Shown here piece by piece: positions 40,866 through 49,505 of a stretch of 51,056 nucleotides of DNA (the stretch's first letter is position 1; each line of letters starts with the position of its first letter). The position numbers and the translations under genes were made by a program. The DNA is taken from positions 1-51,056 of the forward strand of contig CALCJF010000056.1 in assembly GCA_937967375.1 (NCBI GenBank). The letters are read 5' to 3'. The notes below the pieces were generated by a model. That model worked only from the letters and a program-made list of their open reading frames with translations. It made no database searches and was not told where the DNA came from. The DNA comes from an uncultured Leucobacter sp. (lineage in GTDB: Bacteria; Actinomycetota; Actinomycetes; Actinomycetales; Microbacteriaceae).

Positions 40866-41966
40866 TTAGACAGCGACCCATTCGACAGCGGTAGTGAACT
40901 CCTCGAGAAGTTCCGGGATCGGGGTGACCCCGAGTCCGGGCCCAGTGGGCACAGTCAGGTGTCCGTCTTCCATCACCCACGGCTCGGTGATGTCGGTTGC
41001 ATAGAATCGACCGCTTGCCGAGACATCGCCGGGCAGGGTGAACCCTGGCAGTGACGCAAGAGCGATGTTCGCCGCGCGTCCGAGTCCGGTTTCGAGCATG
41101 CCGCCGCACCACACTGGCACGCCGGCCGCAGCCGCGAGATCATGAATGCGACGCGCCTCGAGGTACCCGCCGACGCGCCCCGGCTTGATGTTGATCACGC
41201 TCGTCGCACCGAGCCTGATCGCAGCGGCCGCCGTCTGCGCCGAGGTGACCGATTCGTCGAGGCAGATCGGGGTCTTCATCATCTTCGCGAGGTCGGCGTG
41301 CCCCACGATGTCTTCTTCTTCAAGCGGCTGCTCGATCAGCAGCAGGTCGAAGTCGTCGAGCTTCGCCAAGTGGCGGGCGTCGCGCAGTGTGTAAGCAGTG
41401 TTCGCGTCAACCTGCAGCAGCACGTCGTCGCCGAACTTCTCGCGCACCGCGCGCACGACTTCGACGTCCCAACCAGGCTCGATCTTGAGCTTGATGCGCA
41501 CGTAGCCCTCATCGATGTAGCCGCCGACCGCGTCGAGCAGCTCAGGCAGCGAGTCCATGATGCCGACCGACACTCCACACGGCACCCGTTCGTGCACCGA
41601 ACCGAGCTCGCGAGCGAACGACCGGCCTTCGGCCCGAAGCTCGGCATCGAGCAGCGACGTTTCGAGCACGGCTTTCGCCATCGGGTGACCCTTGAACTTG
41701 TGCAACGCTTGCGCGACCCCGTTCGCATCGCTCACGCCAGCAACCGCGGGAATGAAGTACCGTTTCAGCACATCGATCGCACCCTCGGTGTACTCGGGCG
41801 AGTAGACGGGTTGCGGCAGCGTGACACACTCGGCCCACCCCTCGGCACCGTCGGTGACTGCCTTCACGATCAAGATGTCGCGTTCGGTCTGCGTACCGAA
41901 AGAGGTGCGGAACGGTGAAACGATCGGCAACGCAATACGTCGCAGCTCGAACCCTTCGATCTTCAT
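40866..41966 (-). CDS. N-acyl(succinyl)amino acid racemase, enolase superfamily
   Basis: A 366-residue member of the muconate-lactonising subgroup of enolases. All active-site residues are present: K159-L-K161 (RIKLKIEPGWD), Mg ligands Asp187 (QVDANTAY), Glu212 (LIEQPLEEED) and Asp237 (ICLDES), and Lys261 (NIKPGRVGGY). The match to the Amycolatopsis N-acylamino acid racemase is close throughout. Such enzymes racemise N-succinyl amino acids and often also make o-succinylbenzoate; no menaquinone genes are nearby, while N-acyltransferase and N-deacylase genes are adjacent, so the racemase role is favoured. ATG 41966 is 2 nt after the GNAT stop, with GGGAGAAA as SD; the longer open frame runs into GNAT. 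Confidence 0.9.
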   Translation of the reverse strand: MKIEGFELRRIALPIVSPFRTSFGTQTERDILIVKAVTDGAEGWAECVTLPQPVYSPEYTEGAIDVLKRYFIPAVAGVSDANGVAQALHKFKGHPMAKAVLETSLLDAELRAEGRSFARELGSVHERVPCGVSVGIMDSLPELLDAVGGYIDEGYVRIKLKIEPGWDVEVVRAVREKFGDDVLLQVDANTAYTLRDARHLAKLDDFDLLLIEQPLEEEDIVGHADLAKMMKTPICLDESVTSAQTAAAAIRLGATSVINIKPGRVGGYLEARRIHDLAAAAGVPVWCGGMLETGLGRAANIALASLPGFTLPGDVSASGRFYATDITEPWVMEDGHLTVPTGPGLGVTPIPELLEEFTTAVEWVAV

Positions 41967-41968
41967 GA

Positions 41969-42781
41969 TTATTTCTCTCCCTTGTCTGTGGCTTGATTCA
42001 AGATGTACCCGGTGCCACGCTCGAACCCGATGATCTGCCCGCCTGCGCCAAGCAGATTGGTCAGCCGCTCGCGCACACTCAGGCGCCACTGTTTGGCCTG
42101 TTCCGGGTCGCTCGTGCGCATCGCTTCAATATCGTCAGGAATGGCGACGGTTGAGCTGCCCGAGGGAACCGGAAGCCTGGTGTCATGTGCAAGCAGCGCA
42201 AACACAGCTGGATCGCGCAGATGCCAGCGAACCAACAGCCGATCGCTCGAATCACCGGCGTTGATCGAGTCTGACATCGGACCATAGAAGTTCTCGAGAT
42301 ACTCGACCGGTGTTGCGCCGAGCTTTCTGATGTTGAAGTTCGCATTGCGCGAGATGAGCGGATCGTAGGTCCACTCAATGGTGTCGATTCCCTTGCTGAG
42401 TGCCCACGCGCGCTGGTGCAGCTTCAGGGCGTAACCCACCGATTTACCCACGAGGTTCGAGGTCACGCCAGAGATGTGGCTGTGCAGGGTGCGCCGCTCG
42501 GGGCTCGAGTGCAGACCCAGCGATGCGCCGATCAGCTCACCGTCAACGAATGCGCCAGCTATGTAATTGCCGGTCTTGCCAAGCACCCGCAGGAACTCCT
42601 TCGGCAGCACCGAGTTCTCTTTGCTGCGGCCCCAGATGTGGTCGAGCAGGTCGATGACCTGAGCCTCCTCGGCGGCACCACTCATCTCACGAATGACCGT
42701 ACCTGCAAGCTCAGCGGCACGCTCAGCATCGACCGTTGCCTGCTGCAGCACGTCGTCGTGCAGCCTCTCTTCGCTCATCAC
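41969..42781 (-). CDS. COG3375-type GNAT, probable D-amino acid N-succinyltransferase
   Basis: A 270-residue GNAT protein of the COG3375 group. Seen: IWGRSKENSVLPKEFLRVL, GAFVDGELIGASLGLHS (beta-4/5 of the GNAT core), VGKSVGYALKLHQRAWAL (acyl-CoA pyrophosphate site), WTYDPLISRNANFNIRKLGA and NFYGPMSDSINAGDSSDRLL. In Geobacillus kaustophilus a GNAT beside an N-succinylamino acid racemase and an M20 hydrolase succinylates D-amino acids; COG3375 membership of that protein is from memory. The same three genes are adjacent here in one coupled block: the start overlaps the M20 stop by 4 nt and the racemase begins 2 nt after this stop. Donor (succinyl-CoA or acetyl-CoA) and acceptor are inferred. 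Confidence 0.78.
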   Translation of the reverse strand: MMSEERLHDDVLQQATVDAERAAELAGTVIREMSGAAEEAQVIDLLDHIWGRSKENSVLPKEFLRVLGKTGNYIAGAFVDGELIGASLGLHSSPERRTLHSHISGVTSNLVGKSVGYALKLHQRAWALSKGIDTIEWTYDPLISRNANFNIRKLGATPVEYLENFYGPMSDSINAGDSSDRLLVRWHLRDPAVFALLAHDTRLPVPSGSSTVAIPDDIEAMRTSDPEQAKQWRLSVRERLTNLLGAGGQIIGFERGTGYILNQATDKGEK

Positions 42782-43899
42782 TTTCCTTCTTCCCTTTCGC
42801 CTGCCAGCTCGGCGACGAGCGCAACAAGCAGCCTGGTGCGAGGCTCGATCTCTGCGACCAGTACGTGTTCCGATTCGGCGTGTGCGCCGCCACCGACAGC
42901 ACCGAGCCCGTCGAGAGTCGGCACCCCGATGCCTGCGGTGTAGTTTCCGTCGCTCGCGCCGCCGACGGCCACGCCAGTGAGCGGCTCAAGGCCAAGCCGG
43001 GCCGCAATCACGGTCGCACGCTCGAAGAGCGCTTCGGACGCGCTGCGTTCAAGTGGCAGCCGGTTCATTCCCCCGAGTACCTCGACGCTGGCTCCTTCGA
43101 GCACCGGTCGCAGATCGCGCATGGCGAGATCAACTCGGTGCTGCTCGGCGGCGGTGCGCACGCGCACGTCGACCTTGAGCGTAGCCCGCGCCGGCACCGT
43201 GTTGCTGGTAGTGCCAGATACTGCAAGCGTCGGAGTCACCGTAGTGCCGAGTTCGGGGTTCGCGAACGCCGCAATCGCAAGCACCTGGTGGGCCAGCTCA
43301 ATCGAGGCGTTGACCCCCTTCTCGGGCTCGAGCCCGGCGTGGGCCGCCGCACCGGTCACGACTACCTCGTAGAGCGACACACCCTTGCGCTCGAGCTTCA
43401 GCGCCCCGCCGTCAGCCGAGGCCTCGAGCACGAGCGCGGCCCCTGCCCCGGCGGCCGTGTCTTCGATCAGTTGCCGCGAGTTTGGCGAGCCGAGCTCTTC
43501 GTCGCCCGTCACGAGCAGCGTGACACCGTCGCGATCCTCGAGCGCCGCAATCGCATGCATCGCCATCGCCAGGCCAGTCTTCATGTCGAAGCATCCGGGC
43601 CCAGTGAGCACACCTTCGCTCACGATATACGGCAGGCGGTCGATCGTGCCAAGCGGCCACACGGTGTCGTGATGCGCCAGCAGCAGCACCCTGGCAGGCC
43701 CGCCGAATCTCCACCGCAGATGGCTCACGCCACCCACCTCGATGCGCTCGGCGGCCACGCCGAGAATGGCCTCGCCAAGCTCTGCCACGAGGTTCGCCGA
43801 CGCCCTCACCGCATCGACGTCAGAAGACGGCGATTCGCATGCAACGAGAGTGTGGATCGTGCTGATGATGTCATCGAGCTGCACCGGTTTCGGCATCAT
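42778..43899 (-). CDS. M20 metallohydrolase, probable N-acyl-L-amino acid desuccinylase
   Basis: A 373-residue dizinc amidohydrolase closest to the carboxypeptidase G2 branch of M20. Metal and catalytic residues: His76 and Asp78 (LLAHHDTV), Asp105 (GPGCFDMKTG), Glu134 and Glu135 (TGDEELGS), Glu159 (LVLEAS) and a C-terminal His in GGGAHAESEHV. The dimerisation insert starts near GVSLYEVVVTGAAAHAG. In the D-to-L conversion pathway an M20 enzyme removes succinate from the L-isomer and drives the reaction; the CPG2 branch could also remove glutamate or other residues from peptides. No signal peptide. It starts 36 bp after the amidohydrolase gene. Confidence 0.83.
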   Translation of the reverse strand: MMPKPVQLDDIISTIHTLVACESPSSDVDAVRASANLVAELGEAILGVAAERIEVGGVSHLRWRFGGPARVLLLAHHDTVWPLGTIDRLPYIVSEGVLTGPGCFDMKTGLAMAMHAIAALEDRDGVTLLVTGDEELGSPNSRQLIEDTAAGAGAALVLEASADGGALKLERKGVSLYEVVVTGAAAHAGLEPEKGVNASIELAHQVLAIAAFANPELGTTVTPTLAVSGTTSNTVPARATLKVDVRVRTAAEQHRVDLAMRDLRPVLEGASVEVLGGMNRLPLERSASEALFERATVIAARLGLEPLTGVAVGGASDGNYTAGIGVPTLDGLGAVGGGAHAESEHVLVAEIEPRTRLLVALVAELAGEREEGK

Positions 43900-43935
43900 G
43901 TCGATTGACCTTTCTGAGTAGGCGCGACGGTTGGT

Positions 43936-45423
43936 TCAGCGCAGCTGACCGCGCAGGCCGCGACCTGGATACGCGTCGATCACGATGTCGCCCTCGCGCA
44001 CGACGAACTCGCCGCTCACGAGCACATAGTCGATGCCGATCGAGGGCCTGGTGCTGTCGATGTATGTCGCCTGATCAGTCACTCGCTCGGGATCGATGAC
44101 GGTGATGTCGGCATCGGCTCCGATGCCGAGATGCCCCTTCGCCGCAAACGCCGGCGTGGTCGAGTCCATCACACGCGCTGGCAGGTAGCTGCAGCGACGA
44201 AACGCCTCAAGCCAGCTCCAGGCACCCTGCTCACGCACCATCATTCTGATCGATCGCGCATAGGTTCCCGAGGTGCGGGGGTGAGTCATGCCACCCGCCG
44301 GCAACGGCCATTCGCGGCTGTCGATGCTGCCGTCGGGCCACTCCACCGGCCCGGCATCCGAAGCGACGATGCCGTCGGGAAACGCGAGCGAGCGCTGGAG
44401 CAACGCCGCATCTGCCGGGTTCGACTCGTCGAGAAACTCAACGATGCACGAGGCACCCGGATCCGTGCTGCGCACGTGGCGCAGATGCGCCTCATCGCGA
44501 ATGCGCTCCCCTGTCGCCACGAGCACGAGGTTCGTGGGCGATAGGCCCCAGACCGGCAGGCGCTCGGGCGCGAGGAAGGCCGCCCCGATGCCGGTGCAGC
44601 CGGCACCGTAGGGGTACGCCTCGACCGTGATCGAAGCACCGCCCTGGCGCGCCTTCTCGATGGTGCCGAGGGTGCGGTCGATGTGACGCCGTGATGTGCT
44701 GTTCACGTGGCAGTGATGCACCTGGCCGCCAAGATCCATTGCCGTGCGGGCAGCCTCCTCCGTTCCGTCAATCGGCGTGGTCGAGTCTGATTCGGTGATC
44801 TCACGCACGTGGGTGAAGGTCGGCACGCCAGCTCGGGCCGCGAGTTCGTTGACTGCGCGGTATTCACGAGGATCGGTGCGCGGGGCATAGCCCTGCAGAA
44901 TGCCAATGCCGAGTGCACCGTCTTCAAGCTCGCTCTCAAGTCTCCCGAGCCATGCCCGCAGCTGTGTGGGCGACGAGTCACCCTGCCACGCAGGGTCGGC
45001 GAGGATCGCGAGACCCGCGACGAAGTCGGCCTCAGCGGGCACCCCCGAAAGTACCTCGGCACGCGCCATGCCCCACGAGGCCGAGAACCCGAAGTTGATG
45101 GGTCGACCCTCTTTCTGGGCGTTGGCATAGGCCAACTCGACGGGCAGGAGGCCCGCCTCGAGCTCGAGCGCCGTGGTCACGCCGTCTCGAGCTTGCAGGC
45201 GCTGGCCCGCAATCGTGTTGACGTGGCTATGCAAGTCGACAAAGCCGGGGCCCACAATCTTTCCCGTCACGTCGACGAGCTGCGCCCCTTCGGCGCGAGC
45301 GTCGGCCTCAAGGCCGACGCCAACGGCGGCGACCTTGCCATCCACGATGAGCACGTCGGCGATCTGATCCGACCCGGTGCCCGGGTCGATCACGCGACCT
45401 CCGCGAAGCAGTACCCGGTTCAT
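43936..45423 (-). CDS. D-aminoacylase / D-glutamate deacylase-like amidohydrolase
   Basis: A 495-residue amidohydrolase-superfamily enzyme. The first metal motif is H65-S-H67 (GPGFVDLHSHVNT), later histidines are in TFTHVREITE and HHCHVNSTSRR, and the catalytic aspartate in VASDAGPVEW. It has the small beta-sandwich formed from both termini (MNRVLLRGGRVIDPG and ISVS-like GADADITVIDPERV). In Alcaligenes-type D-aminoacylases a cysteine is a zinc ligand; here the equivalent region reads TTALELEAG, the variant seen in D-glutamate-deacylase-like members. Expected reaction: hydrolysis of N-acyl-D-amino acids; substrate inferred. ATG 45423 overlaps the upstream S12 stop by 4 nt; a longer open frame inside that gene is ignored. 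Confidence 0.82.
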   Translation of the reverse strand: MNRVLLRGGRVIDPGTGSDQIADVLIVDGKVAAVGVGLEADARAEGAQLVDVTGKIVGPGFVDLHSHVNTIAGQRLQARDGVTTALELEAGLLPVELAYANAQKEGRPINFGFSASWGMARAEVLSGVPAEADFVAGLAILADPAWQGDSSPTQLRAWLGRLESELEDGALGIGILQGYAPRTDPREYRAVNELAARAGVPTFTHVREITESDSTTPIDGTEEAARTAMDLGGQVHHCHVNSTSRRHIDRTLGTIEKARQGGASITVEAYPYGAGCTGIGAAFLAPERLPVWGLSPTNLVLVATGERIRDEAHLRHVRSTDPGASCIVEFLDESNPADAALLQRSLAFPDGIVASDAGPVEWPDGSIDSREWPLPAGGMTHPRTSGTYARSIRMMVREQGAWSWLEAFRRCSYLPARVMDSTTPAFAAKGHLGIGADADITVIDPERVTDQATYIDSTRPSIGIDYVLVSGEFVVREGDIVIDAYPGRGLRGQLR

Positions 45424-46874
45424 GATGCGTTCCCTTCGTTCCCGACACCAACACCGGTTTCGTTCGTGTCTTCTTTTCTGCGCAGGCACCGAATATCGGC
45501 GTATGCGCACTGCTGTCCGTCGACCTCGGTGAAGGTGATCTGCACCCATGGCGAGAGATCGTCAGCACGCGCCACGAAACGGTTCGGGGTCCCGGTCGGA
45601 AGCAACTGCACGGTATCTGGCTCCGCCCCGTCTGGGTCGAGCAAGCGCTTCACGCGTGCCTCGATGGTGCCATCGTCGCGCTTCTTCACCTCAAGCGAGG
45701 TGCTGAAGTCGGCGTAGTGGCCGAGCAGCGAGTCGTCGATAGCGGCTTCACTTGCCGGGCCCACTGGCCGCGAACCCGTGCTCGGGTTCGTGCCTGCGAA
45801 CTCACGCGCGAATGCGCCGAAGATCTCCGGGCCAGCAGCCTCGGCCGATCCCCCGTTGCAAAAGACGACAAAGGCGAGCCCATCGTCGGGCAGCACTTGC
45901 AGCCAAGCCTTGTTGCCGATGGTGGTGCCGCCGTGCCAGAAGACGCGGTGCCCGTTCCAATCGTCGAGCATCCATCCGAGGCCCCAGCGAGGAGCGGCGG
46001 CGTCGGCGGCCGCATCGAGGGTGACCTGGGTTTCTGCCATGAGGCGCACGGACTCGGGGCCCAGCAGCGCCTCGCCGGCCACCCCCGCGCCGTCGCGAAG
46101 AAATGCCCCGCCGAAGTCGAGCAGATTGTCAACGCTGCTCGTGATGAGGCCAGCGGGGCCCATCGACCTGACGATTGCCGACGCGGGTGCGAGCGTCCAG
46201 TCGCGCTTGCCCGGCTCGCGCACATGGCCGTGCTGCGAGCGGTAGCTGATGATCTGCTCGGGCAGCGTCAAGAACTGGTGCAGGCCGAGCCTACGGCTGA
46301 TGCGATCTTGCAGCGACGCATCCCAGGTGCGGCCATCGAGCACCTCGATGATTCTGCCCGCGAGCACCCAGCCCGAGTTGCAGTACGCCCACCCCGTGCC
46401 CGGAGAGAACAGCGACCGGGTGTCTTTCATCAACGCAGCGTACTTCTCAAGGCAATCGTCGCCACGACCTGTGTCGGTGAACACGTCGCCGTCGATACCC
46501 GACGTGTGCGTCAGCAGGTGCCGAACGGTGATGCGAGAGGCGTCGACCTCTGCGAATTCGAGATCGGTGAGAATCTCGCTGATCGGAGTATCGAGATCGA
46601 GCTTGCCCTCTTCTCGCAGCTGCATGATCATCGTCGCGGTCACGACCTTGGTGATCGAACCGATCTGACAGATCGTGTCGTTCGTGCTCTCGACCCCGGT
46701 GCGCAGGTTGGTCACGCCGGTGCTGGCCACGAAGCGCTGCGTGGTTCCGGTCTCTCGATCGATACGCAGCACCCCGGCAACAATGCCTGGAACGTGATGA
46801 CGCCTCGCGGTATCGGCAAGAAGCTGCTGCCATCGGTGTGCGTCAAACGTCAGCGGGCTGGGAATGCTGTGCAT
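45420..46874 (-). CDS. Second cytoplasmic S12 (beta-lactamase-fold) serine hydrolase
   Basis: A 484-residue paralogue of the protein at 37787. Motifs: S73-I-T-K76, Y164-C165-N166 (Cys replaces the usual Ser of YSN) and HGG in VFWHGGTTIGN. No signal peptide. DTGRGDDC (134-141) and the flanking TSGID...F-T-DTG segment match the first S12 protein. The C-terminal 110 residues form an extra beta-rich domain. It is translationally coupled to the amidohydrolase gene (ATGA overlap) and follows the binding protein gene by 94 bp. With these neighbours an intracellular D-stereospecific peptidase or amidase is more likely than antibiotic resistance; this is inference. Confidence 0.8.
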   Translation of the reverse strand: MHSIPSPLTFDAHRWQQLLADTARRHHVPGIVAGVLRIDRETGTTQRFVASTGVTNLRTGVESTNDTICQIGSITKVVTATMIMQLREEGKLDLDTPISEILTDLEFAEVDASRITVRHLLTHTSGIDGDVFTDTGRGDDCLEKYAALMKDTRSLFSPGTGWAYCNSGWVLAGRIIEVLDGRTWDASLQDRISRRLGLHQFLTLPEQIISYRSQHGHVREPGKRDWTLAPASAIVRSMGPAGLITSSVDNLLDFGGAFLRDGAGVAGEALLGPESVRLMAETQVTLDAAADAAAPRWGLGWMLDDWNGHRVFWHGGTTIGNKAWLQVLPDDGLAFVVFCNGGSAEAAGPEIFGAFAREFAGTNPSTGSRPVGPASEAAIDDSLLGHYADFSTSLEVKKRDDGTIEARVKRLLDPDGAEPDTVQLLPTGTPNRFVARADDLSPWVQITFTEVDGQQCAYADIRCLRRKEDTNETGVGVGNEGNAS

Positions 46875-46968
46875 CGATCTCTCCGTTTCTTCGTACTTCG
46901 TTGTTTCGAGTTCGGGGCATTGGGCCGCGCTCCGCCCTGGAGCGGGCGCGACCCAGCACCCGAGTGCG

Positions 46969-48564
46969 CTACTTGACCAGGATCACGCCGGTCACGAAGG
47001 CATCGAGGCTCGTTACCGGCACGACCGCCTTCACGCCATTGCTGTAGACGACCTCTGGGCGCATTGCGAAAGGCACGTAGTCGGCCGACTTGTACATCTC
47101 GGACTCCGCCTGCTCCCAGCCGGGGCAAGCCTCAGCACCCGAGAACTGAGCCGTATCAGCGACAATCTTGTCGAACTCGGGGTTCGAGATGGCACCCATG
47201 TTGTTGCCTGCAGGGGGCAGTGCGCCACTGAAGAAGCTCGCGAGCACGTTCGGCACCGGGTAATTCGGGGCGACCCAGATCACATCGAGCTCAGAAGATG
47301 CACCCTCAGCGAACACGCGCTCGTTGAAGGCACCGTAGTCGCTGCCGAGGTGGTTCACCTGCACACCGATCTTCGTCCACTGCTCACCGATCATCTCGGC
47401 CGTTGCGGCGTTCTCGCTCCAGCGGGTCTGCCACGCGAAGTCGAGTGCGAGCGGCTGCCCATCCTTCGCACGGATGCCGTCCGCGCCCTTCGTCCAGCCC
47501 GCGGCGTCGAGCATGGCCTCGGCCTCGGCGACGTCGGTGCCCGGCAGGTTCGGCGTGGCCGCGTCGTACTGGCAGATCTGTGGCGGTGTCACTGCGAGGC
47601 GCTGTGCACGTTCGCCCTTGTCCGAGGTCTGCACCTTCATCAGGGCGTCAAGGTCGAGCGCCTTCGTCAGAGCTATGCGCACGTTCTCGTCGGCGGTTGG
47701 CATACCCTCTGCCTGGCTGTAGACGAAGCCGCCGCTCAGCAGCATGGTCTTCGAGAGCGAATCGACGCTCTGAGCCACGCGCTCGCCGTCGGGGCCGGGC
47801 ACGGTTGCGATGTTCAGCTCGCCCGAGAGCAGCAGGTTCGCTCGTGTGCTGTCGTTCTCTACGACGCTGATGACGACCTCCTTCGGCACGCCGGGGGTCT
47901 TGCCATTCGGCGCACCCTCGGGGCCCCAGGTGTAGTCGTCGCGCCGCTCGAGCGTGTAGTGATCGCCGGGAACGGCCTCGGTCAGCTCGAACATGCCCGA
48001 GCCGTTCGTGGCCGCCGCTGCGCTCTTCGGGTCGTCGAGCGCCGCCTGGCAGTAGATCGGGTGCAGCCCGATCTGAGTGAGCAAGAACGAGTTCGGGGTG
48101 CTCGTGGTGAGCGTTACGGTATTCGCGTCGTTCTCGATCACCGCGTCAGCCGGAATCACGAGCCCGACGAAGCTCGATCCGTTTGCGGGGTCGAGGATCC
48201 ACCGGTAGTTGTTGGCCACGGTCTCTGCGGTGAGTGGCGTGCCGTCAGAACACACCGCGTCGTCACGAATGGTGAACTTCAGCGATGTTGGCGTCTCTTC
48301 CCAATCGGTAGCGAGCCATCCTTTGGCCTCGCCCTTTTCGTCGAAGTAGACGGGCGATTCGTAAGCCCAGGGATAGAGGTAGCTGAGCGTCGCGCTCGAG
48401 TTCAGCGGCCTGAACAGGTTTCCGGGATCCTCCTGCAGCGCAAGGCGCAGGGTGCCGTCGATGACGGGTTCGCCGTCGCCGCTACCCGAGTTGCCACCGC
48501 CCGAACAGGCGGTGAGCGCGAGTGCTCCAACCGCCACCAAAGCGGCAATCGTGTGTTTCTTCAT
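46969..48564 (-). CDS. ABC transporter substrate-binding lipoprotein, family 5 (peptide type)
   Basis: A 531-residue solute-binding lipoprotein. The signal peptide MKKHTIAALVAVGALALTAC ends in lipobox LTAC with Cys20, then a Gly/Ser-rich linker. Family 5 features: LRLALQEDPGNLFRPLNSSA, SLKFTIRDDAVCSDGTPLTA and VRIALTKALDLDALM. Unlike the first binding protein in this window it is a true lipoprotein. GGAGG stands before the ATG. It lies between the transporter subunits upstream (161-bp gap) and the catabolic genes downstream, so it supplies the D-amino acid cluster with its substrate, probably peptides. Confidence 0.9.
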   Translation of the reverse strand: MKKHTIAALVAVGALALTACSGGGNSGSGDGEPVIDGTLRLALQEDPGNLFRPLNSSATLSYLYPWAYESPVYFDEKGEAKGWLATDWEETPTSLKFTIRDDAVCSDGTPLTAETVANNYRWILDPANGSSFVGLVIPADAVIENDANTVTLTTSTPNSFLLTQIGLHPIYCQAALDDPKSAAAATNGSGMFELTEAVPGDHYTLERRDDYTWGPEGAPNGKTPGVPKEVVISVVENDSTRANLLLSGELNIATVPGPDGERVAQSVDSLSKTMLLSGGFVYSQAEGMPTADENVRIALTKALDLDALMKVQTSDKGERAQRLAVTPPQICQYDAATPNLPGTDVAEAEAMLDAAGWTKGADGIRAKDGQPLALDFAWQTRWSENAATAEMIGEQWTKIGVQVNHLGSDYGAFNERVFAEGASSELDVIWVAPNYPVPNVLASFFSGALPPAGNNMGAISNPEFDKIVADTAQFSGAEACPGWEQAESEMYKSADYVPFAMRPEVVYSNGVKAVVPVTSLDAFVTGVILVK

Positions 48565-48662
48565 TGGTGAACCTCCGTGTTCGAACTCAAAGAGCGTTGC
48601 ATGCGTGTGACGGTCATCGTTGACTCCACTCCCTCATCATCTCTAGCCCGGCGGCTATTGAT

Positions 48663-48689
48663 CTTCGGTGCAGCGAACAAAAACCGAAG
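48663..48689. promoter_or_regulatory. Inverted repeat in the gap between ABC ATPase and binding-protein genes
   Basis: CTTCGGT (48663-48669) and ACCGAAG (48683-48689) lie in the 161-bp gap 48565-48725, overlapped by AACAAA/TTTGTT half-sites. It could be a hairpin that separates the ATPase and binding-protein transcripts or a PucR operator; the sequence alone does not decide. Confidence 0.3.
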
Positions 48690-48725
48690 CCTTGTTTGTT
48701 GCGGGAGAACAGATATTCCGATGCG

Positions 48726-49505
48726 CTACAGCGTTGGTACCGCCGCGATCAGTTGCCGGGTGTACTCCTGTTGCGGGGATTCCATCACCTCGGTCGTCTC
48801 GCCGACCTCGATCAATCGACCGTGCCGCATCACCGCAACGCGGTCGCAAACGATTCTGACGACGGCAAGATTATGGCTAATGAACAGCACCGAGAATCCG
48901 AGCTCTTGCTGCAGCCCCTTGAGCAGATTGAGCACTGCACCCTGCACCGATACGTCGAGCGCAGAGGTGATCTCGTCTGCGAGAATCACCGAGGGCTTCG
49001 CGGCGATTGCCCTCGCAACCGCGATCCTTTGCCGCTGCCCACCCGAGAGCTGCGCAGGCATGCGCTCCGCCGCCTCTGCAGGCAGAGCCACGGCTCGCAG
49101 CAGGTTCGCTATCTCGTCTCGCCGTGCGCGCTGCTTCGGCAACGCTGTGCCCTCGCGGCGATGCGCCGCCTGCAGCGCCTCGTCGAGTGACTGCCCGATG
49201 GTTCTGCGGGGATTAAAGCACGACTGAGGGTCTTGAAAGATCATCTGAACCCGGCGCCGCTCCCGCAGGGCAGCACCGCGGGCGTTCGAGATCTCGGTCT
49301 CGCCCAGCGCAATCCTTCCAGACGAAGGTTCTGTGAGCCCTACCGCTGCCCGCGCGAGGGTCGACTTTCCCGAACCGGACTCGCCGACTAGGCCGAGAAT
49401 CTCGCCGGGTTCGACCGCGAGATCGACACCGTCGACCGCGGTGAACGCGGTTGAGCCGTGCCCGTAGGTCACGCTCACCGAGTCAAATGCGAGCCTGGTG
49501 CTCAT
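48726..49505 (-). CDS. ABC transporter ATP-binding protein, DppF/OppF type
   Basis: A 259-residue ATPase. Walker A GESGSGKST (about 40-48), Q-loop MIFQDPQSCFNPRRTIGQ, signature LSGGQRQRIAVARAI, Walker B VILADEITSALDVS and H-loop FISHNLAVV. The Walker B region has Ile in place of the usual Pro (DEITSALD), a known variant that keeps the catalytic Glu. The NPRRTIGQ sequence marks the OppF type; its partner ATPase is the C-terminal half of the preceding fusion, which this gene overlaps by 4 nt. It is shorter than standard OppF because it lacks the C-terminal solute-transporter tail. Confidence 0.88.
   Translation of the reverse strand: MSTRLAFDSVSVTYGHGSTAFTAVDGVDLAVEPGEILGLVGESGSGKSTLARAAVGLTEPSSGRIALGETEISNARGAALRERRRVQMIFQDPQSCFNPRRTIGQSLDEALQAAHRREGTALPKQRARRDEIANLLRAVALPAEAAERMPAQLSGGQRQRIAVARAIAAKPSVILADEITSALDVSVQGAVLNLLKGLQQELGFSVLFISHNLAVVRIVCDRVAVMRHGRLIEVGETTEVMESPQQEYTRQLIAAVPTL

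Noticed and set aside
40866..41966. o-Succinylbenzoate synthase (menC) as the primary function
   Set aside because: The fold allows it, but no menaquinone genes are nearby and N-acyltransferase and deacylase genes are coupled; kept only as a side activity.
42003..45717. Plus-strand open frames opposite the racemase-deacylase block
   Set aside because: Antisense shadows of genes with complete catalytic motifs and translational coupling on the minus strand.
37787..46874. Beta-lactam resistance genes
   Set aside because: Both S12 proteins lack a signal peptide and sit beside D-amino acid metabolism genes; a secreted beta-lactamase would need export.
46864..48570. Plus-strand open frame of 568 codons opposite the second binding-protein gene
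   Set aside because: Antisense shadow; the minus strand encodes a lipoprotein with signal peptide, lipobox and SD.
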